Source: Paracoccus aminophilus JCM 7686 (GTDB lineage: Bacteria > Pseudomonadota > Alphaproteobacteria > Rhodobacterales > Rhodobacteraceae). From it: 64,000 bases of DNA. A program made the translations under genes and the position numbers. The stretch is from NCBI RefSeq assembly GCF_000444995.1, contig NC_022041.1, positions 72,501-136,500 on the forward strand, read 5' to 3'. The stretch's first letter is position 1. Each line of letters begins with the position of its first letter. Positions 51,897 to 61,649 of this stretch are shown piece after piece. The notes under the pieces are model-generated. The model was not told the DNA's origin. It searched no databases and saw only the letters and a list, made by a program, of their open reading frames with translations.

Positions 51897-54344
51897 ATGG
51901 CGGCTATGTCGGAAAAGGTGCGCGTTCTGGTTATTGGCGGGGGCGCGGTGGGCGTCTCGTGCCTCTATCATCTCGCCAAAGCAGGCTGGACGGATTCGCT
52001 TCTGGTCGAGAAAAACGAGCTGACTTCCGGCTCGACCTGGCATGCCGCGGGCAATGTGCCGACCTTCGCGGGCGGCTCTGCCTTGATGAACATGCAGCGC
52101 TATTCGGCCGAGCTTTACCGCCGTCTGGGCGCCGAGGTCGATTATCCGATGAACTATCATGTCACCGGCTCGCTGCGGCTGGGACATAGCGAAGAACGCA
52201 TGGATGAATTCCGCCGTGCCATCGGTCAGGCCAAGCGGCAGGGCATGGAGTATGACCTGCTTGGCCCCGACCGCATCCGTGAGCTTTACCCTTTCCTTGA
52301 AACCCACGGCGTCAAAGGCGCGCTTTACGACCCGCTCGACGGCGATATCGACCCGGCGCAGCTGACGCAGGCCTTCGCCAAGGGCGCGCGTGACATGGGC
52401 GCGCGAATTGAGCGTTTCTGTTCGGTCATCTCGGTCCGGCGCGAAAGCGAGGAGTGGGTGGTCGAGACCGACAAGGGCGAGATCCGCGCCACCTATGTCG
52501 TGAACGCGGCCGGCTACCGCGCGCAGGAGCTCGGCCGGATGTTCGGGCGCGAGGTGCCGATGATGGTGATGAGCCATCAATATATCCTCTTCGAAGAAAT
52601 CCCCGAGCTCGCCGCCTGGTCAAAAGAGGTCGGCCACAAGCTGCCGCTCTTGCGCGATGTGGATTCGTCCTACTATCTGCGGCAGGAAAAGGCCGGGATG
52701 AACCTTGGCCCCTATGAGCGCCATGGCCGCGCCCATTGGGCGACGCCGGGCGATCCGATGCCCGATGATTTCAGCTTCCAGCTTTACCCGGACGATCTCG
52801 ACCGGCTGGAATGGTATCTGAACGATGCCGTCGAGCGCGTGCCGATTTTGGGCACGGCGGGGCTCTCGAATGTCATCAACGGCCCGATCCCCTATGCGCC
52901 CGATGGCAATCCGCTGATCGGGCCGATGCCCGGCGTGCCGAATGCCTTCGAGGCTTGCGTCTTCACCTTCGGCATCGCGCAGGCCGGAGGGGCGGGCAAA
53001 CTGCTCGCCGATTGGATCGTCAAGGGCCGCCCGGAATGGGATGCCTGGTCCTGCGACCCGCGCCGCTTCACCGATTACGCCGATCCCGATTACTGCGTCG
53101 ACAAGGGGCTCGAGGTTTACGGCCACGAATATGCGATGCATTTTCCGCGCCACATCTGGCCCGCCGGACGCGACCGCAAAAAGTCGGCGGTCCATGACGA
53201 GGTCGCGGCTTTGGGCGCGCAATTCGGCCCCTATAACGGCTGGGAGCGCGCGCTGTGGTATGCGCGTGAGGGCGACGATACCTCGGAGGAGGCGACGCTG
53301 ACCTGGGATCGCAACGGCCCCTGGCAGGCTCGCGTGGCCGAAGAATGCCGCGCGGTGCGCGATGCGGTGGGGATCTTGGACCTGCCGGGCTTTTCTCGGT
53401 TCGAGATTGTCGGCGGGAAGGCGAAAGCTTGGCTCGAGGGGCTCATCACCGGAAAGGTTCCGAAGGTCGGGCGCATCGGACTTGGGTATTTCTGTGATGA
53501 AGAAGGGCGGGTCGTGACCGAGATGTCGGTGATGACTTTGGCCGAGGATCGCTTTTTGCTGATCACGGCGGCGACCGCGCAATGGCACGATCGCGACTGG
53601 CTGCTCCGTCATTTGCCCGGCCATGGCGGCGTCACGCTGATCGATGTGACGCGGGAGTGGTCTTGCCAGATCCTGACCGGGCCGAAGGCGCGCGATGTGT
53701 TGGCGGCGGTGACCGGGGCTGATCTGGGCCAACCGTGGCTGAGCCATCAAGAGGCCGTTCTGGGCGGGCGTGCCTGCCATCTGGTGCGGGTGTCTTTTGC
53801 CGGGGAATTGGGTTGGGAGATCCATTCCCGGCGCGAAGATACGCCAGCGATCTGGGCCGCCGTGACCGAGGCTGGGGCGGCGCATGGGCTGCGGCCTTTC
53901 GGCATGTATGCCTTGGACAGTCTGCGGCTCGAGAAGGGGTATCGCGCCTGGAAGCAGGATCTTTCGACGGATTACACGGCTTTGGAGCTGGGGCTTTCGC
54001 GGTTCGTCGATTGGGAGAAAAGCGATTTCATCGGCCGGGCCGCGCTTTTGGCCGAGCGCGAGCGGGGCTCTGCGCGCCGCTTTGCCGTGCTGGAGTTGGA
54101 GGATCACCCGAAGGACGCGCCCTATCTGGCGAATGTGCTTTTGGGCGACGAAATCGTCGGCGATGTCACCTCTTGCGGCTATGGTTCTCGCTGCGAGAAG
54201 CTGATTGCGCTCGCGGTGTTGCAGGCCGATCTGGCCGAGCCGGGGCAGGCGTTGGAGGTCGATGTTTTCGGGCAACGCGTCAAGGCCGTGGTCGCCGGCG
54301 ATGCGGCTTTGTGGGATCCGGCGAATGTACGGTTGCGGGCCTAG
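51897..54344 (+). CDS. Second FAD-dependent dimethylglycine/sarcosine dehydrogenase-like enzyme with GcvT domains
   Basis: An 815-residue paralogue of the 45103-47547 enzyme. DAO-type FAD domain: VLVIGGGAVGVSCLYHL, with His49 in SGSTWHAAG as the likely covalent FAD site. GcvT-type domain: GILDLPGFSRFEIVGGKAKAWLE, then FAGELGWEIHSRRED. The substrate pocket region differs from the first enzyme (for example MNMQRYSAELYRRLG after AGNVPTFAGG), so the two may act on different N-methyl compounds. ATG behind ggaaggggagtga is used; a GTG six bases upstream is possible. Confidence 0.88.
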   Translation: MAAMSEKVRVLVIGGGAVGVSCLYHLAKAGWTDSLLVEKNELTSGSTWHAAGNVPTFAGGSALMNMQRYSAELYRRLGAEVDYPMNYHVTGSLRLGHSEERMDEFRRAIGQAKRQGMEYDLLGPDRIRELYPFLETHGVKGALYDPLDGDIDPAQLTQAFAKGARDMGARIERFCSVISVRRESEEWVVETDKGEIRATYVVNAAGYRAQELGRMFGREVPMMVMSHQYILFEEIPELAAWSKEVGHKLPLLRDVDSSYYLRQEKAGMNLGPYERHGRAHWATPGDPMPDDFSFQLYPDDLDRLEWYLNDAVERVPILGTAGLSNVINGPIPYAPDGNPLIGPMPGVPNAFEACVFTFGIAQAGGAGKLLADWIVKGRPEWDAWSCDPRRFTDYADPDYCVDKGLEVYGHEYAMHFPRHIWPAGRDRKKSAVHDEVAALGAQFGPYNGWERALWYAREGDDTSEEATLTWDRNGPWQARVAEECRAVRDAVGILDLPGFSRFEIVGGKAKAWLEGLITGKVPKVGRIGLGYFCDEEGRVVTEMSVMTLAEDRFLLITAATAQWHDRDWLLRHLPGHGGVTLIDVTREWSCQILTGPKARDVLAAVTGADLGQPWLSHQEAVLGGRACHLVRVSFAGELGWEIHSRREDTPAIWAAVTEAGAAHGLRPFGMYALDSLRLEKGYRAWKQDLSTDYTALELGLSRFVDWEKSDFIGRAALLAERERGSARRFAVLELEDHPKDAPYLANVLLGDEIVGDVTSCGYGSRCEKLIALAVLQADLAEPGQALEVDVFGQRVKAVVAGDAALWDPANVRLRA

Positions 54345-54367
54345 ATCGGCCCACAGCTCCGTTGAGG

Positions 54368-54391
54368 AAGGCGGCCCTTAGGCCGCCTTTT
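54368..54391. terminator. Bidirectional terminator overlapping the ATPase stop codon
   Basis: Arms aaggcggcc and ggccgcctt around ctta, then TT. It lies between convergent genes and includes the stop codon of the minus-strand ATPase gene. Confidence 0.7.
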
Positions 54392-55415
54392 GCACCATCA
54401 GCCGCGAGGGCGCGACCTGCAGGTGGATGTTCGCACCGATTTCGGGCACCGGCTCGTCCGCGCCGTTAAAGACGACGAAGGTGATCGGCGTGCCGCTGAC
54501 ATCCGCCGCGACCGAGACCAGCGCGCCGAGGAATTCGACCCCGGTCACCGTGGCCGGGATCCCCATCGGAGCAAGCCGGAAGGCCTCGGGGCGGGCGGCA
54601 AGGGTGACGCGGCCTGCGGGCAGGTTGCGCTCGAGCGCGATTTCCGTGTCACCGACGCGGACGCGGCCCGCGGCGGGGTCGGTCACCTCGGCGGGCAGGC
54701 GGTTCAGCGTGCCGACGAAGCTTGCGACGAATTCGGTCGCCGGGCTGTTGTAGATCTCTTGCGGCGAGGCAATCTGATCGGCGATGCCCTGATGCATGAC
54801 GACGATGCGGTCGGAAATCGCCATCGCCTCTTCTTGGTCATGGGTCACGAAGATCGTGGTGATGCCGAGCTGCTGCTGGATCTCGCGGATCTGGTTGCGC
54901 AGCGAGACGCGGACCTTGGCGTCGAGCGCCGAAAGCGGCTCGTCGAGCAAAAGCATCTGCGGTTTCGGCGCAAGCGCGCGGGCCAGAGCGACGCGCTGCT
55001 GCTGACCGCCAGAGAGCTGCCACGGATAGCGGTTGCCGAGATCGGGCAGGCCGATCAGGTCGAGCATCTCCTGCACGCGAGCGGCTCGGTCACGGCTGGG
55101 CACGCCTGCAACCTTGAGGCCGAAGCCCACATTTTGTGCCACGGTCAGGTTCGGAAACAAGGCGTAGGATTGAAACACCATGCCGACATTGCGCTGGTTG
55201 GCGCGCAGGCGGGTGATCTCTTTGCCATCGACGCGGATCGCGCCGCTCGTCGGAGTCTCGAAACCCGCGACCATGCGCAGCACCGTGGTCTTGCCGCAGC
55301 CCGAGGGACCGAGCAGCGAGATGAACTCACCCTTGGCGACATTGAGGTTGAAATCCTTGACGACGCGCGTGTCGCCGAAGGTCTTTTCAAGATGTTCGAG
55401 GTCGAGGAAGCTCAT
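54378..55415 (-). CDS. ABC transporter ATP-binding protein, PotA/FbpC type
   Basis: A 345-residue ATPase. Walker A GPSGCGKTTVLRMVAGFE, Q-loop FQSYALFP, signature LSGGQQQRVALARALA, Walker B LLLDEPLSALD, H-loop THDQEEA. The C-terminal TOBE region (VTLAARPEAFRL) is present. Last gene of the operon that begins with the binding protein at 57104-58213. Confidence 0.92.
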   Translation of the reverse strand: MSFLDLEHLEKTFGDTRVVKDFNLNVAKGEFISLLGPSGCGKTTVLRMVAGFETPTSGAIRVDGKEITRLRANQRNVGMVFQSYALFPNLTVAQNVGFGLKVAGVPSRDRAARVQEMLDLIGLPDLGNRYPWQLSGGQQQRVALARALAPKPQMLLLDEPLSALDAKVRVSLRNQIREIQQQLGITTIFVTHDQEEAMAISDRIVVMHQGIADQIASPQEIYNSPATEFVASFVGTLNRLPAEVTDPAAGRVRVGDTEIALERNLPAGRVTLAARPEAFRLAPMGIPATVTGVEFLGALVSVAADVSGTPITFVVFNGADEPVPEIGANIHLQVAPSRLMVQKAA

Positions 55416-56194
55416 TTTCCCATCCTTCCAACGCGCGCCAGCCGCGAAATCAGGCTCATCACGCCCATACATGCCCAGGTGATGGCAAAGGCGATGACGG
55501 CGAGGGCTGCCGGTTCATAGGCGCGGTTGGCGCCGAGGATCTGCATGTAAGGGCCGAAAGCCGGCCGGTTCAGAAGCGAGGCCATGGTGAATTCACCGAT
55601 CACGATGGCAAAGCTGAGGAAGGCGCCCGACATCACCGCGCCAAAGACATTGGGCAGGATCAGGCGGCCGAGGATCGTCACCCAGCCCGAGCCGAGGCTT
55701 TGCGCGGCCTCGGTCAGGCTGCGCACGTCGATGGTCGAAAGCCCGGTATCGACGGCGCGATACATATAGGGCAGCGCCAACACGACATAGCCAAACATCA
55801 GAAGGATATTCGTTCCCATCGCGGTTCCGGTCATCGGCAGCACCGAGGAGGTGTTGAAGAGCCGGATATAGCCGAAGACCACGACGATCGCCGGAATGAC
55901 CAGCGGCAGCAGGGTGATGAACTCGATATAGGGCCGCATCCGGGGCAGGCGCAGGCGCACCCAATAGGCGGTCGGCACGACGATCAGCACGCCAACCACG
56001 ATGGTGGCCAGTGCCATGATGACGGAGTAGCTCAGCGTTTCCTGAAAGCGCGGGTCGTTCAGAACCGAGCGATAGGCGTCGAGCGAATATTCCCCGCGCC
56101 GCATCCGCAGCGAGAATTCCAGCGTGCCGATCAGCGGCAGGAAGAAGTAGAGCCCGCCGATGATCAGCGCGGCCCAGGACCAGAAACGTCTCAT
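55412..56194 (-). CDS. ABC transporter permease, PotC type
   Basis: A 260-residue permease with six helices, starting MRRFWSWAALIIGGLYFFLPLIGTL. The EAA loop LTEAAQSLGSGWVTILGRLILPNVFG is typical of this group. It overlaps both neighbours by 4 bp. A longer in-frame extension at the N-terminus would run into the upstream permease gene and is not supported. Confidence 0.9.
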   Translation of the reverse strand: MRRFWSWAALIIGGLYFFLPLIGTLEFSLRMRRGEYSLDAYRSVLNDPRFQETLSYSVIMALATIVVGVLIVVPTAYWVRLRLPRMRPYIEFITLLPLVIPAIVVVFGYIRLFNTSSVLPMTGTAMGTNILLMFGYVVLALPYMYRAVDTGLSTIDVRSLTEAAQSLGSGWVTILGRLILPNVFGAVMSGAFLSFAIVIGEFTMASLLNRPAFGPYMQILGANRAYEPAALAVIAFAITWACMGVMSLISRLARVGRMGK

Positions 56195-57042
56195 CGCATC
56201 CACCTTTCCGCGCGGGTGCGCAGCACGATGTAGACGAGGTTCGCGAGCCCGGTGACGACGATCATGCCGAAGGCCATGGCATAGCCCAGATGCGGGTCTT
56301 GCAGCACGTCGCCGCGGATTTGTGCAAAGAGCATGATCGGCACGATCGAGAGCGTCGAGCCGGTCAGCGCATAGGCCGTCGCCACCGCGCCGAAGCTGTT
56401 GGCGAAGAGCAGCGCGAATGTGCCCAGCAGCGAGGGGAAGAGGACCGGCAGGGCGACCATGCGCCAATATTGCCAGCCGGAGGCGCCGAGCACCTCGGCC
56501 GCCTCGCGCCATTCCTTCTTCAGCCCGTCCAGCGCCGGGGTGATGATCAGGATCATCAGCGGGATCTGGAAGAAGAGATAGGTCAGCGTCAGGCCCCAGA
56601 AGCTCAGCAGGTTGAAGCCCATCGCATAGATGTTGATCCCGAACCATTGCTTGAGCAGCACGGTCACCAGACCGACGCGGCCAAGCGTCGCGATGAAGGC
56701 GAAGGCCAGCGGCACGCCTGCAAAGTTCGAGGCCACGCCCGAGAAGGTCGAGATCGGCCCGCGCAGCCATTTCGGCAAGCCGCCGTGGACCATGGCCGCC
56801 GCAATGGCAAAGCCGATCACACAGCCCAGAATGGCCGAAGCCGCCGAGACCTGAATCGAGAGTTTGAAGCTGTCCATGATCCGGGGCGTCAGCAGCCCCC
56901 TCAGATTGTCCAGCGTGAATCCGCCATCAGCGGAACGAAAGGCGCCGAGAACGATATTCATCGTCGGCAGCACCAAAAACAGCAGGGCGAAAGCAAGGAA
57001 AGGGACAAGCCCCAGCCAATTCAGCCCGATCCGTCGGTTCAT
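56191..57042 (-). CDS. ABC transporter permease, PotB type
   Basis: A 283-residue permease. N-terminal helix LNWLGLVPFLAFALLFLVLPTMNIVLGAF; EAA loop REAAEVLGASGWQYWRMVALPVLFPSLLG. It overlaps the second permease gene by 4 bp and lies 61 bp after the binding protein gene. Confidence 0.9.
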   Translation of the reverse strand: MNRRIGLNWLGLVPFLAFALLFLVLPTMNIVLGAFRSADGGFTLDNLRGLLTPRIMDSFKLSIQVSAASAILGCVIGFAIAAAMVHGGLPKWLRGPISTFSGVASNFAGVPLAFAFIATLGRVGLVTVLLKQWFGINIYAMGFNLLSFWGLTLTYLFFQIPLMILIITPALDGLKKEWREAAEVLGASGWQYWRMVALPVLFPSLLGTFALLFANSFGAVATAYALTGSTLSIVPIMLFAQIRGDVLQDPHLGYAMAFGMIVVTGLANLVYIVLRTRAERWMR

Positions 57043-57103
57043 TGCATCGCCCGTAAAGGGGCCCCGCCACAGCATGGCGGGGCCGGTTCACTTTCCAGAA
57101 GGA

Positions 57104-58213
57104 TTATTCCTTGACGGCTGCACCGACAACGGAATCCCACTTCTCGGTCACAACTTTCTTGTTGGCGTCCTGCTGGTCCAGCGTCGGGAAGACGGCTTTT
57201 TCATAGGCGGCCGCCGGGGGCAGCGCGTCCAGAAGCTCTTGCGGGATCTTGCCGTTCTTGGCGAGATCGTTGAAGCGGATCGGGTGGCAATAGCCTTTCA
57301 GCCAAGCCAGCTGGCCCTCGTCTGAATAGAGGTATTCCATCCAGAGTTTCGCGGCATTCGGATGCGGCGCATGGGCCGAGATGCCCTGAACATAGACGCC
57401 AGCGACAACACCATCTTCCGGGATCACGACCTCGACCGGCGGGTTGCCGTTCAGGCTGTCACGCCACGAGAGCAGGTTGTAGTCCCAAGCCGCAACGATC
57501 GGGGTTGCGCCCTGAGCGATCGTGGCCGATTTGCCGATGACCGGAACAAAGTTGCCCGCATCGTTGATTTGCTTGAAGAGCTCGAGCGCTTTCGTGCCCG
57601 ATTCCTCGCCCGGCGCGCCGCCATTGGCGATGCCCGCAGCCAGCATCGACATGATCGCCTGAGCCGAGGCGCGCGGGTCGCCCGCCAGAGCGAAGGCATT
57701 GGCATATTCCGGCTTGGTCAGATCCGACCATTTCGTCGGCACGTTATCGACCAGATCCTTGTTCACGCCAAAGGCCATGACGCCGTAATAGTCGCCATAC
57801 CAGAAGCCTTCGGCATCCTTGGCGTCATCCGGGATCGAATCCCAGGTCGAGACTTTATAGGGCTGAAGCAGGCCTTCTTCTTTGGCGCTCGGGCCATAGG
57901 GCAGACCCACGTCGATGACATCGGGCGCCTGCGGGCCGGTGTTGCCCTTGTTGGCGCGGATCGCTTCGAGCTCGTCGGCCGAGCCTGCGTCGGGGTTGAG
58001 TTCGTTCACCTTGATCTCGGGGTATTTCGCCTTGAAGCCCTCGATCACGCCACCGTAGTTGCACCAGTCATGGGGCAGCGCGATCGTGGTCAGCGTGCCT
58101 TCCTTCTTGGCGGCAGCTTCGATGGCGGCAAGATCCTCGGCCTGTGCGACGCCCGAAATGGCGACCAGCAGGGCCATGCCCGCGGTGGTGGTTTTCAAGA
58201 AGTTCATCTTCAT
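57104..58213 (-). CDS. ABC substrate-binding protein, PotD/FbpA-like
   Basis: A 369-residue periplasmic protein with signal peptide (TTAGMALLVAISGVAQA). Features include KKEGTLTTIALPHDWCNYGGVIEGFKAKYPEI, WYGDYYGVMAFGVNKDLV and KLWMEYLYSDEGQLAWLKGYCHPIRF. The set resembles transporters for polyamines, iron or 2-aminoethylphosphonate. The context of methylated-amine genes favours an amine, but the ligand cannot be stated. A second ATG six bases downstream has better spacing from gagggaag. Confidence 0.88.
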   Translation of the reverse strand: MKMNFLKTTTAGMALLVAISGVAQAEDLAAIEAAAKKEGTLTTIALPHDWCNYGGVIEGFKAKYPEIKVNELNPDAGSADELEAIRANKGNTGPQAPDVIDVGLPYGPSAKEEGLLQPYKVSTWDSIPDDAKDAEGFWYGDYYGVMAFGVNKDLVDNVPTKWSDLTKPEYANAFALAGDPRASAQAIMSMLAAGIANGGAPGEESGTKALELFKQINDAGNFVPVIGKSATIAQGATPIVAAWDYNLLSWRDSLNGNPPVEVVIPEDGVVAGVYVQGISAHAPHPNAAKLWMEYLYSDEGQLAWLKGYCHPIRFNDLAKNGKIPQELLDALPPAAAYEKAVFPTLDQQDANKKVVTEKWDSVVGAAVKE

Positions 58214-58606
58214 CTTCCCTCAACATTGTCCCCCGGCTAAATGCGGCGGGCGGTCCGCTGGAATTAAACACGGGTCATGACAAAGTTGTAAAGATTATTG
58301 GGCGTTTGGCCTGTTCTTTCAGCCAGTTCTTCGCGATCTGCGGGGGGCTTTGCGGCAAAATCCCGGGAAATTGTGACAGTGCCCTTCCGGGGTGAAAGCC
58401 CGCTTTCGAAGCTCACCTTAGGGAAGGTTCGCGCTTTCGTGATTCGCGGCCCGGCTGTCTCTTGGCTGCGGCCGCGCAAGACTCGGCGACGAAAGCCGCG
58501 CGAGGGTGTATTATGGCGCCGTCGGCGCGCGCGCTTCGGTCAGGAGCAGCAAAAGCGCCTCCGCGATCCGATGGCCATGATGAGGCTCTGCTCCGGAGTG
58601 ACGAGG
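58214..58606. other. Intergenic region between binding protein and small secreted protein genes
   Basis: About 390 bases. A promoter-like pair for the minus-strand ABC operon is described separately. The remainder holds no credible gene; a short minus frame at 58264-58479 has no family features and no ribosome-binding site. The right side contains GC-rich repeats such as gcgccgtcggcgcgcgcgc, likely chance. Confidence 0.5.
58263..58292 (-). promoter_or_regulatory. Possible promoter of the PotABCD-type operon
   Basis: On the minus strand TTTACA and TTTAAT are separated by 18 bases, close to sigma-70 -35 and -10 elements. It is about 50 bp upstream of the binding protein start. Confidence 0.4.
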
Positions 58607-58966
58607 ATGAAACTTCTTCCGGGACTTCTCTTTGCGACCCTGACCCTCGGCCTGCCGATGCTTCCGGGCATCGCCGCCGCAGCCGGGACGGTCAAGACTG
58701 ATGCGGCCAAGATGACGCTATATACCTTCGACAAAGACAAGGATGGCGTGCCGTCCTGCTATCAGGATTGCGCGAAAAACTGGCCGCCCTATCTCGGCAA
58801 GTCGAGCGAGAAAATGGGCACGGGCTGGAAGCTGGTCGAGCGCACCGACAAGACCATGCAATGGGCCTATGACGGCAAGCCGACCTATCTGTTCTCGGGC
58901 GATAAAAAGCCCGGAGACATGACTGGCGACGGCAAGGGCGGGATGTGGCACGCGCTCAAAGAATAG
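58607..58966 (+). CDS. Small secreted protein, PF03640 / COG4315-like
   Basis: A 119-residue protein with a signal peptide (LLFATLTLGLPMLPGIAAAA). The mature part has the family motif Y-x-F-x-x-D (LYTFDKDKDG), the cysteine pair SCYQDCAKNWPP and the second repeat TYLFSGDKKPGDMTGDGKGGMWH. Function is unknown, though such proteins are often found near periplasmic electron carriers or stress genes. ATG at 58607 places the signal peptide correctly. Confidence 0.82.
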   Translation: MKLLPGLLFATLTLGLPMLPGIAAAAGTVKTDAAKMTLYTFDKDKDGVPSCYQDCAKNWPPYLGKSSEKMGTGWKLVERTDKTMQWAYDGKPTYLFSGDKKPGDMTGDGKGGMWHALKE

Positions 58967-59319
58967 GCTGACAGCTCAGTCCGGACCCGGGTCATGGAGA
59001 AAGGCCCCGCTCTGATCCACCGGGTCCGGATGCATTGCTTTGTGCGGGCGACCGGCAAGGCGTCCTTCTGCGCAGAATCGCCCCGCAAAAGGCGAGTGAA
59101 AATCGCAAAACTCTATTCTGAGGTGTGACAGGCGGGTCAAGCTGGTGCCGGATACGGCGCGCGGCGGGGCAAAGCTGCCACGGGTTGGCCGGACTTTGCC
59201 GGGGAATGCCCGCTTAGGCGGCGATCCCGCGATATCAATTCCTAAGTTTCTCCGTAAACCCATTGCGATGGCCGCGCCGGACGCCAACTATACGTTCGAG
59301 ATTTGCGCGGAGAACCACC
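58967..59319. other. Intergenic region before the antiporter gene
   Basis: About 350 bases. Apart from the inverted repeat at its left end there is no credible gene or RNA. The bases before the antiporter start include the ribosome-binding site gcgcggagaa. Confidence 0.5.
58980..59030. repeat. Inverted repeat after the small secreted protein gene
   Basis: Perfect 11-bp arms tccggacccgg and ccgggtccgga with a 29-base loop, starting 14 bp after the stop codon. It could form a terminator-like structure but lacks a T-run. Confidence 0.5.
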
Positions 59320-61107
59320 ATGGCCACCGAAGGATTTGGCGACATCATTGGCCCGATGGTCGTTCTGATGGGGGCGGCGGTCGTCGCCGTGCCCTTGTTC
59401 CGAAGACTCGGGCTGGGCTCGGTTCTGGGCTATTTCGTGGCAGGGATGCTGGTCGGGCCGTCGCTGTTGGGGATCTTCACCGATCCGGCCTCGATCCTGC
59501 ATTTCTCGGAACTCGGCGTGGTGATGTTTCTCTTCATCATCGGGCTGGAGCTCAGGCCCCAGAAGCTCTGGGCGATGCGCTCGCAGATCTTCGGGCTGGG
59601 GCTGGCGCAGGTCGCCACCTGTATCGCGCTGCTGACCATTGCCGCTTCGCTGGTGTTTTCGCTGCCGGTCGAGCGCGCCTTTGTCGCCGGGGCGGGCTTT
59701 GTCATGTCCTCGACCGCCGTCATCATGTCGATCCTGCAAGAGCGGGGCGAGCTCGCCAGCGCCGACGGCCAGAAGGATGTCGCGATCCTGCTGTTCGAGG
59801 ATCTGATGATCGTGCCTCTGCTGGCGCTCGTGGCCTTTCTGTCGCCGCTGACCCAATCGGGCGGCGGCGGTGCGCAAGCGGTGCTGATCGGGCTAGGCGC
59901 GCTGGTTTTGCTGATCCTCGCCGGGCGCTATCTGCTCGATCCGTTCTTCGCCCTGATCGCCCGGGCGCGGGCGCGTGAAGTCCTCAGCGCGGGCGCGCTT
60001 CTGGTGGTGCTGGGCTCGGCGCTGCTGATGGAGGCGGCGGGGCTTTCGATGGCGATGGGCTCTTTCCTCGCCGGGGTGATGCTGTCGGGGTCGAGCTATC
60101 GCCACCAGATCGAAAGCGATATCGAGCCGTTCCGCGGCCTGCTTATGGGCCTCTTCTTTCTCGCGGTCGGCATGACGCTGGATCTCAGCGTGGTCATGGC
60201 GGAATGGCCGCTGCTGATCGCGATGCTTGCGGTCTTTGTGCTGGTCAAGGCGATTGGTGTCTATGGCGTGGCGCGGGCCTTCGGCTCTGGCAATCTGGCG
60301 GCGCTGCGGCGCACTTCGGTCTTTGTGCAGGGCGGCGAATTCGCCTTCGTGCTCTATTCGGCGGCGGCGAATGGCGGGCTGTTCACCCCGCGCGAGAATG
60401 CGCTGTTTTCGACCGTCATCATCCTGTCGATGGCGCTGACGCCCTTGATCCTGATCGTGGCCGAGCGGGTTTTGCAGGAAGAGCAATCGCTGGACGGGGT
60501 CGAAGAGGCCAATGGGCTGAAGGGGCAGGTGCTGCTGATCGGCTTCGGGCGCTTCGGCCAGATCGCCTCGCAGGTCCTGCTGCTCAAGGGGATCGAGGTC
60601 TCGATCATCGAAAGCAACCCCAACCGCATCCGCGAGGCCGAGCGTTTCGGCTTCAAGATCTATTACGGCGACGGCACCCGGCTCGACATTCTGCGTGCTT
60701 CGGGGGCGGAAGAGGCTGAGGTCATTATCGTCTGCACCGACGACAAGCGCGCCACCAGCCAGATCGCCGAGCTGGTGCTGGCCGAATTCCCGGTCGCCAA
60801 GCTGCTGGTGCGCTCTTATGACCGGGGCCATGCGCTTGAGCTGCGCCGCATGGGTGTCGATTACGAGATCCGCGAGACCGTGGAATCGGCCTATCTCATG
60901 GGCGGCGAGGGGCTGCGCGCTTTGGGTATGGCCGAAGAGGATATCCGCGAGGGGATGGAAGACATCCGCATCCGCGACATCGAGCGTCTGGCCGCGCAAA
61001 TGCAGGGCGGTCTGCGCCCGGCGGCTGGGGCCGAGGAAAAAGGCCCGACCCCCGAACCTTTGGCGCGGGTCAGGCAGTTGATCTACAAGGAGAAGAAAGC
61101 GTCGTGA
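59320..61107 (+). CDS. CPA2-family cation/proton antiporter, KefB/KefC type
   Basis: A 595-residue antiporter. Residues 1-~385 contain about 12 membrane helices with HFSELGVVMFLFIIGLELRP, GAGFVMSSTAVIMSILQERGELAS and LFEDLMIVPLLALVAF. Residues ~400-520 form a TrkA-N/RCK domain (VLLIGFGRFGQIASQVLL, then IYYGDGTRLDILRASGAEEAEVIIV). It exports K+ in exchange for protons. The next gene, overlapping by 4 bp, encodes an FMN reductase like KefF/KefG ancillary proteins. Confidence 0.92.
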   Translation: MATEGFGDIIGPMVVLMGAAVVAVPLFRRLGLGSVLGYFVAGMLVGPSLLGIFTDPASILHFSELGVVMFLFIIGLELRPQKLWAMRSQIFGLGLAQVATCIALLTIAASLVFSLPVERAFVAGAGFVMSSTAVIMSILQERGELASADGQKDVAILLFEDLMIVPLLALVAFLSPLTQSGGGGAQAVLIGLGALVLLILAGRYLLDPFFALIARARAREVLSAGALLVVLGSALLMEAAGLSMAMGSFLAGVMLSGSSYRHQIESDIEPFRGLLMGLFFLAVGMTLDLSVVMAEWPLLIAMLAVFVLVKAIGVYGVARAFGSGNLAALRRTSVFVQGGEFAFVLYSAAANGGLFTPRENALFSTVIILSMALTPLILIVAERVLQEEQSLDGVEEANGLKGQVLLIGFGRFGQIASQVLLLKGIEVSIIESNPNRIREAERFGFKIYYGDGTRLDILRASGAEEAEVIIVCTDDKRATSQIAELVLAEFPVAKLLVRSYDRGHALELRRMGVDYEIRETVESAYLMGGEGLRALGMAEEDIREGMEDIRIRDIERLAAQMQGGLRPAAGAEEKGPTPEPLARVRQLIYKEKKAS

Positions 61108-61649
61108 CGACCATTCTGGCTTTGGCGGGCAGCCTGCGCCGCGCCTCTTACAACCGTGGCCTTCAGCGCGCGGCGATCGAGGCCTCGGGCGCGGATTTCG
61201 AGGTGATCGGCGGCCATATCGACGAGGTGCCGCTTTATAACGGCGATCTCGAGGCCGAGTTCGGCCTGCCCGCGCCGGTTCGCCGCCTGCAAGAGCAATT
61301 GGCGGCGGCTGATGGCCTGCTGCTGATCTCGCCGGAATATAACGGCGGCCTGCCGGGCGTCTTGAAGAACGCGGTCGACTGGATGTCGCGCGGCGAGGGG
61401 CTGCGCGCCTTTCGCGACAAGCCCGCTGCGGTCATCGGCGCGTCAGAGGGCAGTTTCGGCACGGTTCTGGGCCAAGCGCAATGGGCGCAGATCTTCCGCA
61501 AGCTCGGGATGGCGCCGTGGTATGGCCGCCAGCTCATGGTCACCACGGCCGCGCAGCGTTTCGATGCCGAGGGCAATCTGACCGATGACGAGATCCGCAA
61601 GCGGCTGCATGATTATCTCGCGGCCTTTGCCCATCATTTGGCGCGCTGA
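61104..61649 (+). CDS. NADPH-dependent FMN reductase-like flavoprotein
   Basis: A 181-residue flavodoxin-like reductase: ILALAGSLRRASYNRGL at the phosphate-binding loop and LISPEYNGGLPGVLKNAVDWMSR at the flavin site. Start GTG overlaps the antiporter stop (GTGA), so translation is coupled. KefF and KefG activate Kef antiporters in enteric bacteria; this protein may do the same, although it is from the NADPH_dep_FMN_red family instead of the DT-diaphorase family. Confidence 0.88.
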   Translation: MTTILALAGSLRRASYNRGLQRAAIEASGADFEVIGGHIDEVPLYNGDLEAEFGLPAPVRRLQEQLAAADGLLLISPEYNGGLPGVLKNAVDWMSRGEGLRAFRDKPAAVIGASEGSFGTVLGQAQWAQIFRKLGMAPWYGRQLMVTTAAQRFDAEGNLTDDEIRKRLHDYLAAFAHHLAR

